Source: Salvelinus alpinus (taxonomy: Eukaryota > Chordata > Actinopteri > Salmoniformes > Salmonidae). From it: DNA of 64,000 bases. The DNA lies in the NCBI RefSeq assembly GCF_045679555.1, contig NC_092110.1:5142390-5206389 (forward strand), read 5' to 3'. The stretch's first letter is position 1. The number at the start of each line of letters is the position of its first letter. The notes beneath the pieces were generated by a model, which saw only the letters and a list, made by a program, of their open reading frames with translations, did no database searches and was not told the DNA's origin. Made by a program: the position numbers and the translations under genes. Of this stretch, positions 24,500-33,979 are shown in pieces.

Positions 24500-25825
24500 C
24501 ATGGCAAAATGTGTAGAATTGCACGAAATTAACTTAAACATTTACATTTTTCTCTCCACCCTCAAGGGGGGGACTTTTCTATTCAAAGCTTTAGAAGCTT
24601 TCAACTTTCCAACTGAAATAATAAATTTCATACAAATATTATATAAATGTCCTAAAGTAAAATTATACACAAATGAGACATTATCTGATTAAATTGCTTT
24701 AGAAAAGGGCACAAGACTGGGATGTCCCCTCTCCCCTCTCCTGTTTGCACTGGCAATTGAACATCTTGCAGAAATAATTAGACAGGACCCAAACGTAACA
24801 GGTATCAGTATTGTTAAACATGAATATATACGAAACTTATTTGCAGATGATCTCCTGATATACATGACCAATATTGAAATCTCAATGTCTCCTTTGCTGA
24901 AAATATTTTCAGAATACTCTAAAATCTCAGGATGTAAAATGTATGTGGATAATGGCAATAGGAAAAAGAAAAACAATAACTCACAATCTACAGAAATCCT
25001 TTAAAGTGGACCACAAACAATTTTAAATACATATGTTGCTTAATAAGTGACAACAAACAATAAATATATAAAGATAACTTTATTCCATTACTCAACAATA
25101 TAAAAGCAGATCTAATTAAATTGAACAATCTTCCCATAAATCTTACAGGTACTGTAGAATAAACCATTCAGAATGGCATGGCTCCCAAAGTTTTTATATT
25201 TATTTTCGGTAATACCAATTACCCCATCGAAGATATTCTTTAAAAAAGTATACTTGGTCATAACAGACTTTATATGGACAAATAACATTCATAGAATTAA
25301 ATTGGAAAGTTTTACATCTTCCTAAGTATGAGGGTTTTAACCTTCCAAACTTTAAAATGTATCAAATCGCTACCCAAATCTTTTACTTACGACATATAGT
25401 TAAATGTATTAAAGCAATGGGTACATATTGAAGATGCGCATATTCATCCCCAGAATCTTTTTACGTGTGTAATTTAAAAGGATAAGAACATTAACTTCAT
25501 AGTTAGAAACACTATAACAATATGGAAGAAAATGAAACATATTCTACAAGAACCAATATCACATCCCTAAAAACACAACCTTATGGAACAATCCTTGGAT
25601 AGCGTTTCAGAATTCACAGATAAATTGGTCCACATGGAAAATTAAAGGCATGGAAACCGTAAATGACTTGGTAAAACAGAAATAGATTCCCATTACAGCT
25701 TTTAAAATACATTTTGGATTGACCAATGTAGATATTTTCAAATACATGCAACTTAAGTTTTATGTCACAACATTTAGTTTTGAAATCTTTTGGACATCAG
25801 AGCAATCTTGAGGTAATCCTATTTG
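24500..25825 (+). mobile_element. L1-type LINE remnant, left part
   Basis: Decayed L1 ORF2. 24570-24690 reads KALEAFNFPTEIINFIQILY. From 24690, after a stop, comes LEKGTRLGCPLSPLLFALAI, then the RT catalytic box LFADDLLIYM near 24835-24865 and LLKIFSEYSKISG. Many stops and frameshifts follow. The sequence resumes at 29299 after the gypsy insertion. Confidence 0.85.
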
Positions 25826-26220
25826 TGTCACGCGGGACTAGGTGGGTGAAGGAATCAGACGCAGAGAGTTCCACTTGGGAAAAGTGCTCCTTTTACTATT
25901 GCACACAAAAAATTATAAGCCCAAACATACAGGGCGCAGAGAATAACTTGACAACCCAAAACACAGGGTGCCAAGTAAATAGCAAAATAATATACCTCTA
26001 CCTAAAACACACACACGTAACATAAAGACAATCCCGCACAAAACAAGGGCGGGTCTACCTACTAAATATAGGGAAGCTCATTAAACGAATACAGAAAGAC
26101 AGGTGAAACTAATAAGACAAAACAAACAGACAAACGAAAAAGGGATCGGTGGCGGCTAGTAGGACGGTGACGACGACCGCCGAGCACCGCCCGAACAGGC
26201 AGGGGAGCCAAGTCGTGACA
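25826..26220 (-). repeat. Left (3') LTR of element 4
   Basis: 395 bp. In minus orientation it starts TGTCACGACTTGG and ends CCGCGTGACA, with TATA-like CTATATTTAG. Relative to the right LTR it lacks 11 bases of ACTTCGGCGGA near its start. A C-run at 26225-26236 just inside is the polypurine tract on the minus strand, which fixes this as the 3' LTR. Confidence 0.88.
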
Positions 26221-26237
26221 GTAACCCCCCCCCCCCT

Positions 26238-26530
26238 GACGCGCGGCTCCCTGACGCGCCGCCACCGGCCTCGAGGACGACCCGGAGGGCGAGGCGTCGG
26301 GCGATCCGGGTGGAGGCGGTGGAAGTCTCTCAGTAGAGAAGGATCCAAAATGTCCCCCACCGGAACCCAGCATCTCTCCTCCGGACCGTACGCCTCCCAG
26401 TCCACGAGGTACTGTAGGCCCCTCACCCGGCGTCTCGAGTCCAGAATGCCACGTACTGTGTACGCCGGGGAGGGACCTCAGGCACCTCACCTTCTTGCAG
26501 GGGACCAGCCACCACCGGCCTGAGGAGAGA
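26238..26530 (-). pseudogene. Pol C-terminus with chromodomain, minus strand
   Basis: The minus strand reads [20 protein letters not shown] then [20 protein letters not shown], a chromodomain and tail like those of elements 1-3. A frameshift occurs upstream of it. It is correctly placed next to the 3' LTR. Confidence 0.85.
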
Positions 26531-26562
26531 CACATGAAACGAGGGGTTAATACGGTAATACA

Positions 26563-26698
26563 GTGGGGAGAACAAGTATTTGATACACTGCCGATTTTGC
26601 AGGTTTTCCTACTTACAAAGCATGTAGAGGTCTGTTACTTTTATCATAGGTACACTTCAACTGTGAGAGACGGTATCTAAAACAAAAATCCAGAAAAT
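26563..26698 (+). mobile_element. Tc1-like terminal fragment
   Basis: CAGTGGGGAGAACAAGTATT followed by GATACACTGCCGATTTTGCA is the terminus of a common salmonid Tc1-like element. It is cut off after about 136 bp, where the plus-strand gypsy pol begins. Confidence 0.8.
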
Positions 26699-27164
26699 CC
26701 GCATTTAGTACTACATCTGGCCATTATGAGTACCGCGTCATGCCATATGGGTTGAAAAATGCTCCAGCTGTCTTTCAATCCTTCGTAGAAGAGATTCTCC
26801 GAGACCTGCTCGGGCAGGGAGTGGTAGTGTACATCGATGACATCTTGATCTACTCTGCCACACGCGCGGCGAATGTGTATCTGGTGCGTAAGGTACTTGG
26901 GCGACTGCTGGAGCATGACCTGTATTGCAAATCCGCATTTAGTACTACATCTGGCCATTATGAGTACCGCGTCATGCCATATGGGTTGAAAAATGCTCCA
27001 GCTGTCTTTCAATCCTTCGTAGAAGAGATTCTCCGAGACCTGCTCGGGCAGGGAGTGGTAGTGTACATCGATGACATCTTGATCTACTCTGCCACACGCG
27101 CGGCGAATGTGTCTCTGGTGCGTAAGGTACTTGGGCGACTGCTGGAGCATGACCTGTATTGCAA
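26697..27164 (+). repeat. 234-bp in-frame tandem duplication within gypsy RT
   Basis: 26697-26930 is repeated at 26931-27164 with almost no change (GTGTAT versus GTGTCT is the one difference seen). 234 bp is 78 codons, so the frame is kept and the RT box YIDD occurs twice. Confidence 0.93.
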
Positions 27165-27999
27165 GGCGGAGAAATGTGAGTTCTTCAAACAGGCCGTTTC
27201 CTTCCTGGGTTATCGTATTTCCACCTCCGGGGTGGTGATGGAGGATGACCGCGTTACAGCCGTGTGTAATTGGCCGACTCCGACCACGGTGAAAGAGGTG
27301 CAGCGGTTTTTAGGGTTTGCCAATTACTACCGGAGGTTTATCCGGGGTTTTAGTCAGGTGGCTGCTCCCATTCCCTCACTGCTGAAGGGAGGACCGGTGC
27401 GCTTGCGTTGGTCAGCAGAGGCGGACAGAGCTTTCAGTCGTCTGAAGGAGCTGTTCACCAATGCGGCCACGTTGGCGCATCCGGACCCCTCTTTAGCGTT
27501 CATAGTGGAGGTGGACGCGTCCGAGGCGGGGGTCGGGGCCGTGCTGTCCCAGCGCTCGGGCGTACCACCCAAGCTCCGCCCTTGTGCCTTCTTTTCGAGG
27601 AAGCTCGGTCCGGCGGAGCGAAACTATGACGTGGGGGACCGGGAGTTGTTAGCTGTAGTCAAGGCTCTGAAGGTGTGGAGACATTGGCTTGAGGGGGCGA
27701 AACACCCTTTTCTCATCTGGACTGACCATCATAATCTCGAGTACATCCGGGCAGCGAGGAGACTAAATCCGCTTCAGGCTAGATGGGCCATGTTTTTCAC
27801 CCGGTTTCAGTTCACCATCTCATACCGGCCAGGCTCCCAAAACACTAAAGCCGACGCGCTGTCCCGCCTCTATGATACCGAGGAGCGGTCCGTTGAGCCA
27901 ACTCCCATCATTCCACCTTCATGTCTCGTGGTTACCGGTGGTATGGGAGGTGGACGCGGAGATAGAGAGAGCCTCACGGTTAGAGCCGGCCCCCCCTAA
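26740..27999 (+). pseudogene. Gypsy RT-RNase H, plus strand, with duplicated catalytic box
   Basis: 419 codons, without protease or the RT N-terminus. [20 protein letters not shown] and [12 protein letters not shown] appear twice, then [15 protein letters not shown], the RNase H start [20 protein letters not shown], and DALSRLYD at the end of RNase H. The frame is lost at a C-run just before 27997. The orientation is opposite to that of its bounding LTRs. Confidence 0.88.
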
Positions 28000-28100
28000 C
28001 TGTCCAGCGGGGGCTCAGTACGTGCCGGGGGGGGGGGTCCGGGATAAGCTAATCCGTTGGGCTCATACTCTCCCCTCCTCATCCTGGCATCGAGAGGACA

Positions 28101-28868
28101 GTGCGGAGTCTTAGAGGGAGATACTGGTGGCCCACGTTGGCTAAGGACGTTAGATTTTATGTCTCCTCCTGCTCGGTGTGCGCTCAGAGCAAGGCTCCTC
28201 GGCACTTGCCTAGAGGGAAGTTACAGCCCCTCCCCGTTCCACAACGGCCGTGGACACACTTATCGGTGGCCTTTCTTACCGATCTTCCCCCGTCCCAGGG
28301 AAGTACTACGATCCTGGTCGTTGTGGATCGGTTTTCTAAGTCCTGCCGTCTCATCCCGTTGCCCGGTCTCCCTACGGCCCTGCAGACTGCGGAGGCCTTG
28401 TTTACCCATGTCTTCCGGCACTATGGGGTGCCTGAGGACATCGTTTCTGATCGGGGCCCCCAATTCACGTCCAGAGTTTGGAGGGCATTTATGGAGAGAC
28501 TGGGGGTCTCGGTCAGCTTGACCTCGGGTTTTCACCCCGAGAGTAATGGGCAGGTGGAGCGCGTAAACCAGGATGTGGGCAGGTTTCTGCGGTCATATTG
28601 CCGGGACCGGCCTGGTGAGTGGGCGAGGTATGTCCCTTGGGCTGAGCTCGCTCAGAACTCCCTCCGCCACTCCTCAACGAACATGTCCCCTTTTGAGTGT
28701 GTGTTAGGGTACCAGCCGGTCCTGGCCCCATGGCATCAGAGCCAGACCGAGGCTCCTGCGGTAGAGGAATGGGTACAGCGCTCCAAGGACACCTGGAAAG
28801 CCGTCCAGGAATCGCTAAGGTTAGCGGGACAACGGCAGAAGAGGAGCGCTGACCAGCACCGCAGTGAG
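28101..28868 (+). pseudogene. Gypsy integrase fragment, plus strand
   Basis: Continues the RNase H piece in another frame after a G-run (about 28026-28036). Shows [20 protein letters not shown] (zinc region), [12 protein letters not shown] (first Asp), [11 protein letters not shown], and [15 protein letters not shown] with the final Glu. It ends abruptly after ADQHRSES, where L1-like flank begins. The C-terminal GPF motif and chromodomain are absent on this strand. Confidence 0.88.
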
Positions 28869-28892
28869 AGTATCTTGAGGGAATCCTATTTG
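28867..28892 (+). repeat. Copy of the L1 target flank inside element 4
   Basis: ATCTTGAGGGAATCCTATTT directly precedes the right LTR and matches ATCTTGAGGTAATCCTATTT before the left LTR (about 25805-25825), with a few differences over 26 bases. Such host flank inside an element is not expected from normal integration. Confidence 0.8.
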
Positions 28893-29298
28893 TGTCACGC
28901 GGGACTAGGTGGGTGAAGGAATCAGACGCAGAGAGTTCCACTTGGGAAAAGTGCTCCTTTTACTATTGCACACAAAAAATGATAAGCCCAAACATACAGG
29001 GCGCAGAGAATAACTTGACAACCCAAAACACAGGGTGCCAAGTAAATAGCAAAATAATATACCTCTACCTAAAACACACACACGTAACATAAAGACAATC
29101 CCGCACAAAACAAGGGCGGGTCTACCTACTAAATATAGGGAAGCTCATTAACCGGAAACAGAAACACAGGTGAAACTAATAAGACAAAACAAACAGACAA
29201 ACGAAAAAGGGATCGGTGGCGGCTAGTAGGACGGTGACGACGACCGCCGAGCACCGCCCGAACAGGCAGGGGAGCCAACTTCGGCGGAAGTCGTGACA
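28893..29298 (-). repeat. Right LTR of element 4
   Basis: 406 bp, nearly the same as 25826-26220 apart from 11 extra bases near its outer end and a few substitutions. No primer-binding site follows it on the inner side. Confidence 0.88.
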
Positions 29299-29640
29299 AT
29301 TTGAGTCAGAAAAGGATATTCAGATTGGTAAGCTATACAGAATCTTGCAGTGAGCCTATCCAACTGACAATCACTTAGAAAAAATATAAACTATTGGAAC
29401 CCAGACTTAAAAATAACTGATGTTGGCACAAGATGGAAGGAATGTTGAAACATAACTAATGAGATTACAGTTAACGGAATCTAGGCTTAATCCAGTATAA
29501 ATGAATGTTTTAAATGTATAATACAAGATACAAAAAACATAAATTCTACAGCACAATAGCAGAGTCATATCTGACGTGTAAAACTAATAATGACTCAATA
29601 AACCATGCCTTCTGGGAATGTTATAAAGTCAAAACGTTTG
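29299..29640 (+). mobile_element. L1-type LINE remnant, right part
   Basis: Continues the L1 reading interrupted at 25825 (YWNPDLKITDVGTRWKEC, then NHAFWECYKV-like text near 29600), with stops. Ends where the MITE begins. Confidence 0.75.
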
Positions 29641-29644
29641 TGGG

Positions 29645-29935
29645 TTGTAGTCTAATTAAGCAATAAGGCCTGAGGGGGTGTGGTATATGACCAATATACC
29701 ACGGCTAAGGGCTGCTCTTACGCACGACACAATGAGGAGTTTCTGGATACAGCCCCAGCAATATACCACAAACTCCCAAGGTGCCTTATTGCTATAATAA
29801 ACTGGTTACCAACGTAATTAGAGCAGTAAAAATAAATACCCGGGGTCATACCCGGGATATACGGTATGATATACCATGGCTTTCAGCCAATCAGCATTCA
29901 GGGCTCGTCCCACCCAGTTTATAATGCCTCTTTTA
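29645..29935. mobile_element. Salmonid MITE with internal inverted repeats
   Basis: Contains AATAAGGCCTGAGGGGGTGT and, inverted further on, CAAGGTGCCTTATTGCTATA. TGGTATATGACCAATATACC is itself a palindrome-like arm. Ends CACCCAGTTTATAATGCC. A frequent non-autonomous salmonid repeat; superfamily not decided. Confidence 0.7.
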
Positions 29936-30664
29936 TGAGTGTGTGTCTAATGCACCTCCATTGTCTTCTCCTGATCAGATAGTTGAAGCCAAGGACCACT
30001 GTCTCCATCTGCCCCACCCTGCAGGGGAATCCACTCACCCTCCATAGCACAGGAGGAACACCATATGCCAAGAATACCAGGCAGGAGCCAACCAAGACCC
30101 GGATACGTTCAGTTGGAGAGATAGCTGTTACAAATGTCCTCCAAGTTCTGTTCAATCTTCACAGAGAAACCCTGACAGTTGGTGGAGGGATGATGGTATG
30201 TGTGGTGTATGCTGAAAACCACAAAGCGGAGACCATGAAAATGGTATCAATGCAATGGCAAAGATATCAATGGAATATGGAATGGCAACTGGCTTTAGAG
30301 ACTCCCAATTCAGAATTGATCTTATTCCAAATTCCATGTCTGTCTTTTTATTGGCTATCACCACACCACCAGCCTTCCAAAGCTGTGATACTTCAAAGTC
30401 TGGCAGTTAGCTGCTACTTCTATGTCATCTGGTTACACAGTACACACCCACACACGTTTCAATATTTGCCAACCATTTTCGTTAGCTGGCCTCCTCCTAG
30501 TTCTGATGCATTGCTAAATGGTATAGTCAGTGTCACAGAGTGTACTGTACTGTGTGCCCAGACTGCCTACAGATGCAATGTGGAAATAGTGAGTTCTGTA
30601 AAATGGAGAAAGAAAGGGGATGGTGGAAACGTACATGTGGTTGTTTTACCTACTTTAGTTAAAA
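29936..30664. other. Intergenic with one 230-codon open frame, no recognisable gene
   Basis: An open frame at 29983-30675 shows low-complexity wording and no family resemblance. On the minus strand 29919-30155 has a hydrophobic stretch (GSCLVFLAYGVPPVLW) followed by a GGTGAGTGG donor-like site, which could be an old exon relic, but nothing was identified. Confidence 0.4.
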
Positions 30665-32475
30665 CTTCTTCTTAATAGGGGGCGCTGTTTTCACTTTGGG
30701 AAAAAAGTTCTAGATGTTCTAGATCATACGATATGCATATTATTATTACTATTGGATAGAAAACACTCTGAAGTTTCTAAAACTGTTTGAATTATATCTG
30801 TGAGTAAAACAGAACTCATTTGGCAGCAAACTTCCAAACAGGAAGTGAAAATTCTGAAAATGGGTCTCTGTGTAAGGCCTTGCCTATTCAATTGCCTTTT
30901 ATTTATGGATCTGTATGCACTTCATACGCCTTCCACTAGATGTCAACAGGCAGTAGAATGTTGAATGGGGTGTCTAGCTTGATGTGAGACCGAATGAGAG
31001 CTTTTGGAGTGACAGGTCCACCATATTGGCAGTATTTTGCTGCGCACCAGAGAGCACCGTATTGTTTTCTGCAATGCATTAGGTAGACACGACGAAATGC
31101 TCCGTCTTGGACGTTATTGGATACATATGAGAAAAACATCATAAAGATTGATTTTCAACTGAGTTTGACCAGTTTATTCGACGTTTATTGTGACTTTTGG
31201 AATTTTTCGTTCCATGCGCTAAGAGTTCATGGACATGTGCGCTCCACCATGCTAGCCAAAGTTGCTAATTCGACAGAAGAAATGGACATTCTAAAACAAA
31301 ACAAGATTTATTGTGGAACTAGGACTCCTTGCACTACATTCTGATGGAAGATCATCAAAGGTAAGAGAATATTTATGATGTTATTTTGTATTTTTGTGGA
31401 ATATGTTGGCTCCAACATGGCGGAGAATGGCTGGGCGCTGTCTCAAATTATTGCATGCTGTACTTTGTACTAAAGTTATTTTTTTTAATCTAACACAGCG
31501 GTTGCATTAAGAACCAGTGTATCTTTCATTTGCTGTACAACATGTATTTTTTAGCAAAGTTTATGATGAGTTTTTTGGTTAGATTACGTGACTGTCCAAA
31601 ATTTCTCCGGACATTTGGTGCATTTTGGCGCCGTATTCACAATGTAAAACCAGGATTTGTAGCTATAAATATGCACATTTTCGAACAAAACATAAATGTA
31701 TTGTATAACATGATGTTATAAGACTGTCATCTGATGAAGTTGTTCAAAGGTTAGTGATTTAATTTTATCTCTATTTGTGGGTTTTGTGAAAGCTACCTTT
31801 GCGGTGGAAAAATGGCGGTGTGTTTTTGGATATTGTGGTGAGCTAACATAAATATATATTGTGTTTTCGCTGTAAAACACTTAAAAAATCGGAAATATTG
31901 GCTGGATTCACAAGATGTTTATCTTTCATTTGCTGTACAACATGTATTTTTCATAAATGTTTTATGATGAGTATTTAAGTATTTCACGTTGCTCTCTGTA
32001 ATTATTCTATCTGTTTTGGTGCTATTTGTGACGATGGCTGCAATGTAAAACTACGATTTATACCTATAAATATGCAAATTTTCGAACAAAACATAAATGT
32101 ATTGCATAACATGATGTTATAAGACTGTCATCTGATGAAGTTGTTCAAAGGTTAGTGATGAATTTTATCTCTATTTGTGGGTTTTGTTTGCGGTGAAAAA
32201 ATGCCGTTGTGTGTTTAGCTATTGTGGTGAGCTAACATAAATATATATTGTGTTTTCGCTGTAAAACATTTTAAAAATCGGACATGTTGGCTGGATTCAT
32301 AAGATGTTTATCTTTCATTTGCTGTATTGGACATGTGATTTCATGAAATTATATTATATGAATATCCCTGTGGCGCTAGGCTAGGCTATGCTAGTCAGCT
32401 TTTCTGATGAGGATGATCCCGGATCCGGGAGGGTGATTAAGTAGAGGTTTAAGTGCACTGATTGTATGTCGTTCG
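30665..32475 (+). repeat. Long salmonid dispersed repeat with internal tandem units
   Basis: Starts near ACTTCTTCTTAATAGGGGGC and ends near GATTAAGTAGAGGTTT, whose reverse complement AAACCTCTACTTAATC resembles the start. Inside, a unit beginning TATCTTTCATTTGCTGTA occurs at 31520, 31920 and (partly) 32309, a period of about 400 bp. No long ORF. The right-hand flank (TGTATGTCGTTCG, continued at 37807 by GATAAAGAGTGTCTG) is a common repeat tail that gypsy element 2 split. Confidence 0.65.
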
Positions 32476-32982
32476 TGTCAGGTTTTGGCCAAGACTGTTG
32501 CCGGTTTTGGTCACTAGATGTCCCCATTGCACCTTTTTTGTACCTTTTGTTTTTCCTGCTCTAATTATTGTTTGCACCTGTAGGTCATTCCCTTGTTAGT
32601 ATTTAAACCCTGTGTGTTCCTCAGTTCCTTGCTCAGTGTTTGTAAGTTAGCACCCAGCCCCAGCCCAAGTCTTGTTTTATACAGATATTTCTCTTGTTGG
32701 ATTTTCCAGAGGTTCTCTGGTTTAGTTCTTGTGTATTATTTGAGTAGTCTTTTGAGGTTTGTTTTTCCCTGCTGTTTTTTGCCACTTTGTGGAGTTTCTT
32801 TTGTATTTTGGAGGATTTCCATTTTGTGCCTCTTGGCTTTATTTTTGGACATTGTGGATTTAGTTTCTTTGCCTGAAGATTTTGTTCTTTAATTAAACCA
32901 CCATCTCTAGTACTGCTGTGTCTGCCTCATCTTCTGGGTTCTGACGATTATTAGTGACTGTTTCTCGCACCGGGTCCTGACA
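32476..32982 (+). repeat. 5' LTR of element 2, with promoter
   Basis: Starts TGTCAGG and ends CCTGACA. TATTTAAA at 32600-32607 is about 31 bp upstream of GCTCAGTGTTT (32631-32641), the predicted RNA start. ATTAAA at 32892-32897 is a plausible poly(A) signal. Confidence 0.92.
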
Positions 32983-32983
32983 G

Positions 32984-32994
32984 AAACACTGAGC
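32984..32994 (+). promoter_or_regulatory. Self-priming primer-binding site of element 2
   Basis: AAACACTGAGC, one base after the LTR, is exactly complementary to 32631-32641 in the same LTR. The position and length (11 nt) are the same as in elements 1 and 3. Confidence 0.82.
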
Positions 32995-33001
32995 CATTAT
33001 A

Positions 33002-33979
33002 ATGAACCCAGAGGCAGCCAGTACCCAGGATTTTTTTCCCATGCTGTCCCACCACGAGGGGACTGTCCAACGCCACGAAGCTGCTCTGGTTCAGCAAGAG
33101 GCCTTAATGGCTAGACATTCTCAACTTCTGTCAGAGATGCTGACTTCCATAAAGCAGATTTCGGATCGACTTTCCCCGGCAACCGCTTCTGCTCCAGTTC
33201 ATCCGATTCAAGTGCCCCTGGCAGTTAACCCCCTGGCTGAACCTCGTCTGCCGCCTCCCCAACGGTTCTCAGGGGATCCGAGTGTTTGTAAGGGGTTTTT
33301 CACCCAATGTTCTCTCTCCTTTGAGCTGCAACCATCGTCGTTTCCCACCGACCGGTCCAAGATAGCATATATCATCACCCTGCTGTCGGAAAAAGCCCTA
33401 GCCTGGGCTACTGCTGTGTGGGATGCCCAAAGTCCCTGCTGTGCCAGCTACTCTACCTTTGCTGAAGAATTCAAGCGAGTGTTTCAAGGTCCTACCAACG
33501 GCCCTGACTCAGCCAAACAGCTCCTGACTCTCCGCCAAGGTCGGCGCAGCGTGACGGACTATGCCATCCAGTTCCGCACTGTGGCAGCAGCAAGTGGCTG
33601 GAACGACGAGGCGCTCACAGTGTGTTTTTTGAAGGGTCTTTCTGACACCATCCAAGATGAACTGGCCACTCGGGAACCACCGGACAACCTCGAGTCCCTT
33701 ATCAAGTTGGCTTCACGCATAGACCAGCGTCTGAGAGAGAGAGAACTCAACCGTAGACCGCTCACCCTAGCTCCTATCGGTTCCAGCTCCGAGTCTCCAC
33801 CTTTATCCTCGCTGGCTCCACCAGAACCCATGCAGGTTGGACGCATCTCCCAGGCTGAGAGAGACCGCCGGATGAGGGAGCGATGCTGTCTATATTGCGG
33901 CAAACCGGGCCATTTCCGCTCCACGTGTCCCGGGCTCCAGGGAAACGCACTCTCCCGTGCAGGCCTGGGAGGACTGTAA
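33002..33979 (+). CDS. gag: Gag of element 2
   Basis: 325-codon Gag. ATG 33002 ([10 protein letters not shown]) lies eight bases after the primer-binding site. An N-terminal glutamine-rich segment (residues 17-45) could form a coiled coil. The capsid-like part has [20 protein letters not shown] and [11 protein letters not shown]. The zinc knuckle [14 protein letters not shown] is near residue 297. About eleven codons before the stop, the heptamer G GGA AAC provides the -1 shift into pol. Confidence 0.92.
   Translation: MNPEAASTQDFFPMLSHHEGTVQRHEAALVQQEALMARHSQLLSEMLTSIKQISDRLSPATASAPVHPIQVPLAVNPLAEPRLPPPQRFSGDPSVCKGFFTQCSLSFELQPSSFPTDRSKIAYIITLLSEKALAWATAVWDAQSPCCASYSTFAEEFKRVFQGPTNGPDSAKQLLTLRQGRRSVTDYAIQFRTVAAASGWNDEALTVCFLKGLSDTIQDELATREPPDNLESLIKLASRIDQRLRERELNRRPLTLAPIGSSSESPPLSSLAPPEPMQVGRISQAERDRRMRERCCLYCGKPGHFRSTCPGLQGNALSRAGLGGL

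Larger units (their letters stand above)
25826..29298 (-). mobile_element. Rearranged Ty3/gypsy element 4 inside the L1
   Basis: Two LTRs in minus orientation bound the region, with a 5-bp target repeat ATTTG outside (25821-25825 and 29299-29303). The inside is scrambled: a minus-strand chromodomain next to the left LTR, a Tc1 terminus, then plus-strand pol, then a copy of the L1 flank directly before the right LTR. The parts come from at least two gypsy orientations. Either complex rearrangement or an assembly join of haplotypes is possible. Confidence 0.8.

Noticed and set aside
29983..30675. 230-codon open frame
   Set aside because: No family resemblance, no codon pattern, flanked by a MITE and a dispersed repeat; not called as a gene.
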